DNA of 6,307 nucleotides. Origin: Oscillospiraceae bacterium. GTDB lineage: Bacteria; Bacillota; Clostridia; Oscillospirales; Ruminococcaceae. Where the stretch lies: NCBI GenBank assembly GCA_015067375.1, contig SVMQ01000133.1, positions 1 to 6,307 of the forward strand, given 5' to 3'. Shown piece by piece: positions 1-5,310 of this stretch; the stretch's first letter is position 1, and each line of letters starts with the position of its first letter. Made by a program: the position numbers and the translations under genes. Below the pieces are notes generated by a model that searched no databases, had not been told where the DNA came from, and saw nothing but the letters and a program-made list of their open reading frames with translations.

Positions 1-371
1 TCGCAAAGGCCATAGATCATCATGCAGATGCCCATGAAATGCAGGATGCCGAAAAGAATAGTGCTGCCTGTGAAGAAAGGAAGCACGAATGTCATAGCCA
101 TGCCGATAAAGAAACACTGCACTCCGCGCTTGATATTGTTGGAAGAATAGCGGCATACCGCGCCTGAGATGAACATGAACGCGCCTGCGAAGATATCGCG
201 GATGATATCGAACCAGCTCTCAAAGAATATCGGCACATTGAAGCCGTAGATGTAGCGAAGATCGTACATAGCATGGTAAACCACCATGCAGAGGATAGCG
301 AAGCCTCTTACCTCGTCAAATAATCCCACTCTGGCTGAGCCTTTTGTCTGATTGTAGCCTGTTTTTGCCAT
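1..371 (-). CDS. HGSNAT/DUF1624-type membrane acyltransferase, N-terminal part (runs off window)
   Basis: This reads as the first 123 residues of a multi-spanning membrane protein of the heparan-alpha-glucosaminide N-acetyltransferase catalytic-domain family (DUF1624, related to YeiB). Members are thought to move acyl groups across the membrane onto sugars; the substrate here is unknown. Visible signatures are FDEVRGFAILCMVVYHAMYD at residues 18-37, with a family-conserved Arg22-Gly23 and a His33 likely to be functional, then a hydrophobic segment ending FISGAVCRYSSNNIKRG (67-83), and GILHFMGICMMIYG (108-121) beginning a further helix. The short cytoplasmic N-terminus (MAKTGYNQTKG) precedes the first helix. 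The ATG at 371-369 is supported by AGGGGG (complement of 380-385) 8 nt upstream. It is transcribed divergently from dusB. The C-terminal part is outside the window, so total length and completeness cannot be judged. Confidence 0.85.
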   Translation of the reverse strand, partial: MAKTGYNQTKGSARVGLFDEVRGFAILCMVVYHAMYDLRYIYGFNVPIFFESWFDIIRDIFAGAFMFISGAVCRYSSNNIKRGVQCFFIGMAMTFVLPFFTGSTILFGILHFMGICMMIYGLC

Positions 372-417
372 GTCATTTTCCCCCTGAAAGGTCAGTTATT
401 TATTTTAATAGTCAATA

Positions 418-455
418 ATTATATTAATTATATCATATTTTATGAAAAATTACAA
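418..455 (-). promoter_or_regulatory. Two staggered sigma-A promoters for the acyltransferase gene
   Basis: On the minus strand, TTGTAA (450-455) is followed after 17 bp by TATAAT (427-432), with an extended -10 TG one base upstream. Nine bases further downstream is a second pair, TTCATA (441-446), 17 bp, TATAAT (418-423). The second -10 comes from a perfect tandem duplication of TAATTATAT on the plus strand (416-424 and 425-433). Starts would fall near 420 and 411, leaving a leader of about 40-50 nt before the ATG at 371. The first promoter matches consensus much better; the second may be weak or incidental. Confidence 0.7.
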
Positions 456-462
456 TATGAAC

Positions 463-491
463 TTGAACAACTGACGATTTTGTGGTACAAT
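463..491 (+). promoter_or_regulatory. Sigma-A promoter for the dusB operon, extended -10
   Basis: TTGAAC (463-468) and TACAAT (486-491) are separated by exactly 17 bp, and TG at 483-484 gives an extended -10 (TGGTACAAT). Transcription would start near 498, giving a leader of about 55 nt before the dusB ATG. The -35 box lies only 7 bp from the -35 of the opposing acyltransferase promoter, so the two promoters are back to back and could compete for or share a regulator. Confidence 0.75.
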
Positions 492-552
492 ATATAAGTC
501 GAATTTTGTCTTTGTGCAGGATAGTCATAAATGAAAGGTTGAAAAAACTTAA

Positions 553-1533
553 ATGGAATATATCAACATCGGCGGAGTGCGCATAGAAAAGACTGCCGCG
601 CTTGCGCCTATGGCAAGCGTTGCAGACCGCGCATACCGCCTTATGGCAAAGGAATACGGCGCAGCTTATGTCGTTGGTGAGATGGCAAGCTGCAAGGGTT
701 TGTGCTACAGCGACAGAAAGACCGCAGAGCTGCTTACCGTGACAGAAACGGAGCGCCCCATGGCGGTGCAGCTTTTCGGTGCAGAGCCTGAATTCATGGC
801 ACAGGCTGTGAAGATAGCGGAGAAATATCACCCCGAGATAATCGACATCAATGCAGGCTGCCCTATGCCCAAGATAGTAGGCGGTGGTGCAGGAAGTGCG
901 CTGATGAAAACTCCGAAGCTTTTCGGTGAGCTTGTTAAGGCGGCGGTCAGCGCTACCGATATCCCTGTAACTGTCAAGATACGCAAGGGCTGGGATAGCG
1001 CCTGCGTAAACGCCGTTGAGATGGCTGAGATAGCCGAGGAAAACGGCGCTGCTGCTGTTGCGGTGCATGGCCGCACTAAGGAGCAGCTTTACAGCGGCAA
1101 GGCTGACTGGGATATCATCCGCGCGGTGAAGCAGGCGGTCAGTATTCCTGTTATCGGAAACGGCGATGTTGCTTCCCCCGAGGACTGCGAGGCTATGTAC
1201 CGCTATACGGGCTGTGACCTTGTGATGATAGGAAGAGGTAGCTACGGCAGACCGTGGGTATTCGGGCAGATAAAGGACTTCTACGAGGGAAAGCCTGTCC
1301 GTCCCGAGCCGTCATTTGAAGAAAAGCTCGCCATAATGCGCCGCCACATAGGATTACTTGTGGAGGACAAGGGCGAGAGTGTCGGCATGAAAGAGGCGCG
1401 TCGTCATGCGTCGTGGTATCTCAAAGGAATGAACGGCGCTGCGCGTTTCAGAAACCTCTGCGGCACGATGAACACGCTTGACGACCTTGAGCGCATGATA
1501 GAAGAGGTCGCACGCGCACAGGAGGGGAATTGA
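553..1533 (+). CDS. dusB: tRNA-dihydrouridine synthase, DusB/NifR3 type
   Basis: A cytoplasmic FMN enzyme that reduces specific uridines in tRNA D-loops to dihydrouridine using NADPH. At 326 aa it has the full length of the family. A TIM-barrel FMN-binding domain covers about residues 10-240: LAPMASVADRAYR (17-29), QLFG (73-76), the catalytic-cysteine motif INAGCPMPKIVGGGAGSALM (residues 99-118, Cys103), VKIRKGW (141-147) with FMN-contacting Lys142, VHGRT (171-175), GNGDV (202-206) and MIGRGSYGRPW (225-235). The C-terminal helical tRNA-binding part carries ARRHASWYLKG (282-292). The ATG at 553 is fixed: an in-frame TAA lies immediately upstream (550-552) and the next in-frame Met is inside the conserved APM motif. 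The Shine-Dalgarno AAAGG (534-538) is rather far away at 14 nt. First gene of a probable operon. The extended GCPxPKIVxxGAGSAL motif favours DusB over DusA or DusC; tRNA position specificity is inferred. Confidence 0.95.
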   Translation: MEYINIGGVRIEKTAALAPMASVADRAYRLMAKEYGAAYVVGEMASCKGLCYSDRKTAELLTVTETERPMAVQLFGAEPEFMAQAVKIAEKYHPEIIDINAGCPMPKIVGGGAGSALMKTPKLFGELVKAAVSATDIPVTVKIRKGWDSACVNAVEMAEIAEENGAAAVAVHGRTKEQLYSGKADWDIIRAVKQAVSIPVIGNGDVASPEDCEAMYRYTGCDLVMIGRGSYGRPWVFGQIKDFYEGKPVRPEPSFEEKLAIMRRHIGLLVEDKGESVGMKEARRHASWYLKGMNGAARFRNLCGTMNTLDDLERMIEEVARAQEGN

Positions 1534-1536
1534 ATG
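1521..1536 (+). promoter_or_regulatory. Ribosome binding site and TGA-ATG junction joining dusB to the AAA+ gene
   Basis: GGAGGGG (1521-1527) lies in the last codons of dusB, 6 nt before the ATG at 1534-1536. The dusB stop TGA (1531-1533) directly abuts this ATG with no spacer. The arrangement supports the chosen start of the downstream gene and suggests that ribosomes finishing dusB can reinitiate on the next gene. Confidence 0.8.
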
Positions 1537-2715
1537 AAGCAGCTTATGTACATCCTTAATGCAAGCTATGCTTTTGATATAAGACACGATCCGCTCGTTA
1601 TGGCGTTTTCTTGTATAGCAAACGGCTTTGAAGCTAACTGTCTTACGGGCTACAGCAGGATATGCCGCATACTGCTGTCTGAAAATAAGAGCCTCGCACA
1701 GTATCTGCACGATCTGCTCATATATGGCAAGCATGAATTTATGGAGAAATGCACAGCGCCCACTGAGCAGCAGAGAAAAGCGGTGGAGTTCGATATTGCT
1801 GCGATAAAACAGCTTGCACAGTACAGCTCCGAAAAGCTGAAAGCGGCGATGTCCGACCGCGTCGATAGCGAAGTGCTTTCAATGCTTCCTGATTATGAGC
1901 AGGGAACTTTCGATTATACGGCGGACTATTTTATAGAGCATTATGCAAGATACGGCAGCGGAATATTCGCAAAATATAAGGCATTTTCGTTTGACGGAGA
2001 GCAGCTTTGTCCTATAGACAACACCGACCCCATACGTCTGTCCGACCTTAAAAATTACGAGGTACAGCGCAATCAGGTCGTAGAAAATACAGTGTGCTTT
2101 ATGAGCGGCAAGCCTGCACAGAATGTCCTGCTGTACGGCGACCGCGGCACGGGAAAATCCAGCACTGTCAAAGCGCTTCTGAATGAATATGATGACCTGC
2201 GCATGGTCGAGCTGTCGAAGAATGACGTTGGTATGCTGCCTAAGCTGTTTAATATGCTCAAAGCCTGTCCGCTGCGCTTTATAATCATGATAGACGACCT
2301 GACGTTTTCAGAGAACGACGACCGCTTCTCGGTACTAAAAGCGGTGCTTGAAGGTTCGCTCGCAGCGCGACCCGATAATATCCTGATATATGCCACAACT
2401 AACCGCCGTAAGATAATCAAGGAAGCCGCAACAGAGCAGCTTGGCGGTGACGCTGTAAGCGCTGATGCTGCAGACGAAAGCATGAGCCTCGCGGATCGTT
2501 TTGGTCTGTTCGTTACTTTCGGAAAGCCCGATAAGGCGGTGTATCTTGATATCGTGCGTAAGCTTGCGCAGGACAGGGGCATAGCTATCGGTGACGAGGA
2601 GCTGTGCGCTGCCGCAGAGCGTTTTGCACTGCGCAGGAGCGGACGCTCACCCAGAGTGGCAAGGCAGTTTGTGGATCACATTGCCGCGCGTCTGGAGCTT
2701 GGAATGGATTATTGA
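1534..2715 (+). CDS. DUF815-family AAA+ ATPase
   Basis: A predicted cytoplasmic AAA+ ATPase of the DUF815 (COG2607) family, 393 aa. No biochemical role is established for this family. The N-terminal half (about 1-170) has no motif I recognise. The ATPase core begins near residue 175: Walker A GDRGTGKSS (202-210), Walker B FIIMIDDLTF (249-258, Asp254/Asp255), LKAVLEGSLAARPDNILIYA (268-287), sensor 1 with the family signature TTNRR (288-292), SLADRFGLFVTF (318-329) with a probable arginine-finger region, and sensor 2 GRSPRVARQF (370-379, Arg374). All ATPase motifs are intact, so it should bind and hydrolyse ATP. The start is supported by GGAGGGG 6 nt upstream. Its start abuts the dusB stop, so the two are probably co-expressed and perhaps translationally coupled; a functional link to tRNA modification is only a guess. 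Confidence 0.92.
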   Translation: MKQLMYILNASYAFDIRHDPLVMAFSCIANGFEANCLTGYSRICRILLSENKSLAQYLHDLLIYGKHEFMEKCTAPTEQQRKAVEFDIAAIKQLAQYSSEKLKAAMSDRVDSEVLSMLPDYEQGTFDYTADYFIEHYARYGSGIFAKYKAFSFDGEQLCPIDNTDPIRLSDLKNYEVQRNQVVENTVCFMSGKPAQNVLLYGDRGTGKSSTVKALLNEYDDLRMVELSKNDVGMLPKLFNMLKACPLRFIIMIDDLTFSENDDRFSVLKAVLEGSLAARPDNILIYATTNRRKIIKEAATEQLGGDAVSADAADESMSLADRFGLFVTFGKPDKAVYLDIVRKLAQDRGIAIGDEELCAAAERFALRRSGRSPRVARQFVDHIAARLELGMDY

Positions 2716-2732
2716 AAAGGAGATATATCATG
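2716..2732 (+). promoter_or_regulatory. Ribosome binding site deciding the lipoprotein start
   Basis: AAAGGAG (2716-2722) is followed after 7 nt by ATG (2730-2732). The reading frame stays open upstream to an earlier ATG at 2604, inside the AAA+ gene, but that ATG has no comparable site and would put 42 extra residues in front of a good lipoprotein signal peptide. This site therefore fixes the start at 2730. Confidence 0.85.
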
Positions 2733-3629
2733 AAGCGTTTTTGGATGATCACTGTAGTGTGCTGTCTGATGCTTGCAGGCTGCAGTGACGCTGCCCCTGT
2801 GGCAGAAAGCTCACAGCCGACAGAGATAATAGTATCTGATGTTGCAGACCTTCCTGCAGAGCCTGCCTTGTTTCCTATCGAGATATGCGGCACTGAGATA
2901 GCAGCGGAGGCGAAACGTGTTGTCAGCCTTTCACCCGCAGTGACCGAGATAATCGCGGAGCTTGGCTATACCGACAGACTGTGCGGTATCAGCAGCTATT
3001 GTGACTATCCCGAGCTTACGGTGCAGGCTGTCGGAAGTCCCGAAAATCCTGATGTTGAAGTGATCACTGCATTAAAGCCTGATGTGCTTTTTACTATCTC
3101 GGATATTTCCGAGCGTGATATCTATGCTATCGAGGAGTGCGGAACAGCGGTCGTAGAGCTTGAAGCGCCCTCGTCATTGGAGAGCTACGGCAAGCTGTAC
3201 AGCGACATCGCTGCAGCTTTTGTGGGCGACGATGCAGCAAAGACTATCGGTGAAGAGGCAGCGCTGACGCTCAATTCAGCCGCCAACACTGTTAATCTTA
3301 CTAGCTTTGTGTATGTCACAGGAAAGATGACCGCCGCAGGAAAAGGAACTTTTGAGGATGCACTTCTTTCTGTCTGCTGCGAGAATGTCTGCACATCAGA
3401 GGGCTACGCTCAGCTGTCAGAGATAACTGATGCTGCTCCAGAATATATCATTGCAAGCGATGAGCTTACATACGAGGATGTCGCTTATGACGACACGCTG
3501 TCAGTGTTTATCTACAACGGCGCACAGGTAGTTTTCGTAAGCGCTTCGGGTTTTGAGCGCCCCTCAGCGCGCACCTGTGAAATTTTTGCGCAGATAGGTG
3601 AGCAGCTGCTTGGCTATGCCGCTGAATAA
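2730..3629 (+). CDS. BtuF/FepB-like substrate-binding lipoprotein (cobalamin or siderophore type)
   Basis: A 299-aa surface lipoprotein resembling the substrate-binding subunit of class III ABC importers (PF01497, periplasmic_BP_2). MKRFWMITVV starts a signal peptide ending in the lipobox LAGC (15-18), so Cys18 should be lipidated and anchor the protein outside the membrane. A Ser/Ala/Glu-rich linker runs to about residue 45. AKRVVSLSPAVTEIIAELGY (61-80) and DRLCGISSYCDYPE (82-95) closely resemble the BtuF family's SLSPSATEI and VSSYCDYP blocks; VITALKPDVLFT (111-122) is the usual lobe-1 strand. A second lobe covers about 190-295. The mature chain has eight cysteines besides Cys18, including Cys216, Cys217 and Cys221, unusual for an exported protein. 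Cobalamin, corrinoid or ferric siderophore are the likely ligands, not decided by sequence. It follows the AAA+ gene by 14 bp and ends the operon; no permease or ATPase gene is beside it. Confidence 0.88.
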   Translation: MKRFWMITVVCCLMLAGCSDAAPVAESSQPTEIIVSDVADLPAEPALFPIEICGTEIAAEAKRVVSLSPAVTEIIAELGYTDRLCGISSYCDYPELTVQAVGSPENPDVEVITALKPDVLFTISDISERDIYAIEECGTAVVELEAPSSLESYGKLYSDIAAAFVGDDAAKTIGEEAALTLNSAANTVNLTSFVYVTGKMTAAGKGTFEDALLSVCCENVCTSEGYAQLSEITDAAPEYIIASDELTYEDVAYDDTLSVFIYNGAQVVFVSASGFERPSARTCEIFAQIGEQLLGYAAE

Positions 3630-3632
3630 TTT

Positions 3633-3678
3633 ATGTAATCGTCCCGAAAAGTCAGCTTTTCGGGACGAATCGTTACAT
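3633..3678. terminator. Bidirectional stem-loop between convergent genes
   Basis: A perfect 13-bp stem (3639-3651 with 3656-3668) closes a 4-nt TCAG loop. An outer 6-bp stem, ATGTAA (3633-3638) with TTACAT (3673-3678), extends it past a 4-nt bulge on one side. It fills nearly all of the 43-bp gap between the lipoprotein stop (3627-3629) and the deacetylase stop (3673-3675 on the complement), and the outer arm includes the deacetylase stop codon. Placement favours a shared terminator for both transcripts. Neither side has a T-tract after the stem, so it is not a canonical intrinsic terminator; protection of the 3' ends is an alternative role. Confidence 0.7.
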
Positions 3679-4425
3679 AGGGGTCATCTGATAACCGTTT
3701 TCATGCCAGTAGTCGATAACATCGCTGAGTATCGCGGCGTTGGTTTCCGATACCGCGTGCAGCAGGTACACAGCGCCGTTGTGTGTCTTTGAGGTTATCT
3801 TGTCATACGCCGCGTCCTTTTCGGGCTGGTCGTTCACATCCCAGTCGGGATAGGCGAAGCTCCACAAAACTGTCGTGTAGCCCATCTGCTTTGCATGTGC
3901 AAGCACCTGCTCTGAGAATTCGCCCATAGGCGGACGCATGACGTACATGTCATATCCGAATGTGTCGTGAACGTATTTGTGCAGCAGCGACAGCTCCGCA
4001 TCCAGCTCGTCGGGCGAGCAGTCGGGAAGTGATGGGTGGCTCCATGTGTGGTTGCCGACGGTATGCCCCTCGTCTATCATGCGGCGCACAAGCTGTGGAT
4101 TGTCCTTGCAGTAGTCATAGGTCACGAAAAATACAGCCTTTACCTGCTTTTCTTTAAGCGTATCAAGGATGTCGGCGGTATAGCCGTTTTCGTAACCCTC
4201 ATCGAATGTCAGCCAGATGCGCTTGTGCTGTGCTTCTCCGATGAACAGAGCGCCCTTGTCGCCGTATTGCCGCTGTGCAGATACCGCTCCCAGCGGACGG
4301 TTTTCGCTGTCTGTTTCAACGCCCATGCCGTATGCTATCTTCTCGGTGCTGTATTCGCTGTAGGCATAGGATGTTATTCCAGCTGCAATGATAGCTGAAA
4401 TGATCGCCGCGATAAGTCTTTTCAT
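3673..4425 (-). CDS. PdaA-like polysaccharide deacetylase, membrane anchored
   Basis: A 250-aa NodB-fold (CE4) metal-dependent deacetylase closest to PdaA, the enzyme that de-N-acetylates muramic acid during formation of muramic delta-lactam in spore cortex peptidoglycan. MKRLIAAIISAIIAAGITSY is an uncleaved anchor or signal peptide, placing the enzyme outside the membrane. Motifs in order: RIWLTFDEGYENGYT (69-83), with Asp75 and Glu76 where classic CE4 enzymes have Asp-Asp; GNHTWSH (124-130), metal-binding His126 and His130; RPPMGEFSE (164-172); WSFAYPDWD (188-196); and LLHAVS (221-226), catalytic-region His223. TFDxGYENGYT and the WSxAxxDW block are typical of PdaA rather than chitin or xylan deacetylases. 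The ATG at 4425-4423 is chosen because GGAG lies 8 nt upstream and the signal peptide starts there; the frame stays open to 4620, but those 65 codons are AT-rich promoter sequence. No convincing sigma-G promoter was found. A vegetative wall role is the alternative. Confidence 0.9.
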   Translation of the reverse strand: MKRLIAAIISAIIAAGITSYAYSEYSTEKIAYGMGVETDSENRPLGAVSAQRQYGDKGALFIGEAQHKRIWLTFDEGYENGYTADILDTLKEKQVKAVFFVTYDYCKDNPQLVRRMIDEGHTVGNHTWSHPSLPDCSPDELDAELSLLHKYVHDTFGYDMYVMRPPMGEFSEQVLAHAKQMGYTTVLWSFAYPDWDVNDQPEKDAAYDKITSKTHNGAVYLLHAVSETNAAILSDVIDYWHENGYQMTPM

Positions 4426-4442
4426 ATCATCATCTCCGTTGT

Positions 4443-4464
4443 ACAAATATTCGGCACAAATATT
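4443..4464. repeat. 9-bp direct repeat in the pdaA-like leader
   Basis: ACAAATATT occurs at 4443-4451 and again at 4456-4464, a spacing of 13 bp. The copies lie just upstream of the deacetylase Shine-Dalgarno (complement of 4434-4437). The distal copy also forms a short inverted pair, ACAAA (4456-4460) with TTTGT (4465-4469). It could be an operator or an RNA element in the leader; in AT-rich sequence a chance repeat of this length is possible. Confidence 0.4.
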
Positions 4465-4489
4465 TTTGTCATATCGAAAAATAATATTC

Positions 4490-4506
4490 TTTAAGAAATT
4501 TGTAAG
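4490..4506 (+). promoter_or_regulatory. Candidate OmpR-family operator, TTTAAG-N5-TGTAAG
   Basis: TTTAAG (4490-4495) and TGTAAG (4501-4506) form a direct repeat with an 11-bp period, one helical turn. Repeats of this shape are bound by tandem dimers of OmpR/PhoB-type regulators; the pattern resembles the CiaR site (TTTAAG-N5-TTTAAG). It lies about 46-62 bp upstream of the predicted RR transcript start, a normal activator position, and that promoter has a poor -35 box. Binding by the adjacent regulator is inference. Confidence 0.4.
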
Positions 4507-4536
4507 AATTATGTCACTTTTTTTATAAGAAATCGG

Positions 4537-4545
4537 TGTTATAAT
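4537..4545 (+). promoter_or_regulatory. Extended -10 promoter of the response regulator gene
   Basis: TGTTATAAT (4537-4545) is a perfect TGnTATAAT extended -10. At the expected 16-18 bp upstream there is only a T-rich stretch (about 4516-4523) with no good match to TTGACA, which fits either an extended-10-only or an activator-dependent promoter. Transcription would begin near 4552, giving a leader of about 57 nt before the GTG at 4609. On the opposite strand no good deacetylase promoter is visible; a weak TATTAT (complement of 4481-4486) is the best candidate. Confidence 0.65.
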
Positions 4546-4557
4546 CAGGTAGTAAAA

Positions 4558-4573
4558 TAAAAGTATACTTTTA
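4558..4573. promoter_or_regulatory. 16-bp perfect palindrome, candidate operator in the RR leader
   Basis: TAAAAGTATACTTTTA reads identically on both strands, with partial symmetry continuing outward (AGT at 4551-4553, ACT at 4578-4580). It starts about 6 bp downstream of the predicted transcription start, a location typical of repressor operators. It has no loop, so it is better suited to binding a dimeric protein on DNA than to forming an RNA hairpin. The binding protein is unknown. Confidence 0.5.
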
Positions 4574-4608
4574 CATAACTTAAAATATATCAAAGGGGGA
4601 GTGTCGAA

Positions 4609-5310
4609 GTGGCACAGCAAAAGGTGCTTATAGTCGATGACGATCGGGAGATAGTGGGCGCGATATCAAAGCTGCTGTTACGCGAGGGTATTGACAATGT
4701 ATGCGCGTATAACGGCGTTGAGGCCGTTGACAGGCTGAATGACTGTGATATAAATCTGATAATACTGGATATCATGATGCCTGAGATGGATGGTATCACA
4801 GCAACGATAAAGATACGCAACGAAAGGAATATCCCGATCATCATGCTTTCAGCAAAAACAGAGGAGAGCGACAAGATACTGGGGCTTTCTGTGGGCGCGG
4901 ATGATTATGTCACAAAGCCGTTTTCGCCGCCTGAGCTTATCGCAAGGGTGAAGTCACAGCTGCGGCGGTATATGACGCTGGGCGATCATTCAAGCCGACA
5001 GTCGGGGCTGGATGTGCGGCTGGGCGGATTGCTTCTGAAGACGGATGAGCGCACGCTGTATGTCGAGGGCGAGCCTGTCAAGCTGACAGCAAAGGAGTAC
5101 AGCATAGTTGAGCTGCTGATGAATAACGCAGGGCGCGTGTACTCGGCTGAACAGATATATGAAAAGGTGTGGCACGAAACAGCCTATGCGGTGGAGAATA
5201 CAGTCATGGTGCATATCCGCCGTATTCGCGAAAAGATCGAGATAAATCCAAGGGAACCGAAATATTTAAAGGTGGTGTGGGGCGTTGGCTACAAAATGGA
5301 AAGATTTTAG
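4609..5310 (+). CDS. OmpR/PhoB-family response regulator
   Basis: A 233-aa DNA-binding response regulator of a two-component system. The receiver domain (about 1-120) has the acidic pocket Asp10-Asp12 in VLIVDDD, phospho-acceptor Asp54 in IILDIMMPEMDG (51-62), Ser81 in IIMLSAK (77-83), and Lys103 in VTKPFSP (101-107). A short linker (about 121-137) leads to a winged-helix domain (138-231) with LTAKEYSIVELLMNNAGRV (159-177), the recognition-helix region ENTVMVHIRRIREKI (196-210) and the terminal wing WGVGYKME (224-231). Length and all phosphorylation residues are typical of VanR-like regulators. It starts with GTG at 4609-4611, supported by GGGGGAG (4595-4601) 7 nt upstream; an earlier GTG at 4601 is out of frame. 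It overlaps the next gene by 26 nt, so the two are co-transcribed. Target genes are unknown; the divergent deacetylase is a candidate. Confidence 0.95.
   Translation: MAQQKVLIVDDDREIVGAISKLLLREGIDNVCAYNGVEAVDRLNDCDINLIILDIMMPEMDGITATIKIRNERNIPIIMLSAKTEESDKILGLSVGADDYVTKPFSPPELIARVKSQLRRYMTLGDHSSRQSGLDVRLGGLLLKTDERTLYVEGEPVKLTAKEYSIVELLMNNAGRVYSAEQIYEKVWHETAYAVENTVMVHIRRIREKIEINPREPKYLKVVWGVGYKMERF

Noticed and set aside
433..1068. A 211-codon open frame on the minus strand opposite dusB.
   Set aside because: It is antisense to a well-conserved dihydrouridine synthase with intact motifs, runs into the AT-rich promoter region, and its translation resembles no family I know.
2073..2582. A 169-codon open frame on the minus strand opposite the AAA+ gene.
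   Set aside because: It lies entirely within the ATPase core, whose Walker and sensor motifs are on the plus strand; the Ser/Arg-rich translation is typical of an antisense shadow.
2604..2729. An N-terminal extension of the lipoprotein starting at an upstream in-frame ATG.
   Set aside because: It has no good Shine-Dalgarno, overlaps the AAA+ gene by more than 100 nt, and would bury the lipoprotein signal peptide 42 residues inside the protein. The start at 2730 has AAAGGAG at 7 nt.
2716..2729. A possible cobalamin riboswitch ahead of the BtuF-like gene.
   Set aside because: The gap to the upstream gene is only 14 bp and is filled by the ribosome binding site; there is no room for a riboswitch.
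4426..4608. A sigma-G promoter for the PdaA-like gene.
   Set aside because: GAATA elements exist on the minus strand, but none has a CATnnTA-like -10 at 17-18 bp; a partial CATAATT has no good partner.
4426..4620. An N-terminal extension of the deacetylase up to 4620.
   Set aside because: The extra 65 codons are AT-rich intergenic sequence holding the RR promoter; the start at 4425 has its own Shine-Dalgarno and a clean membrane anchor.
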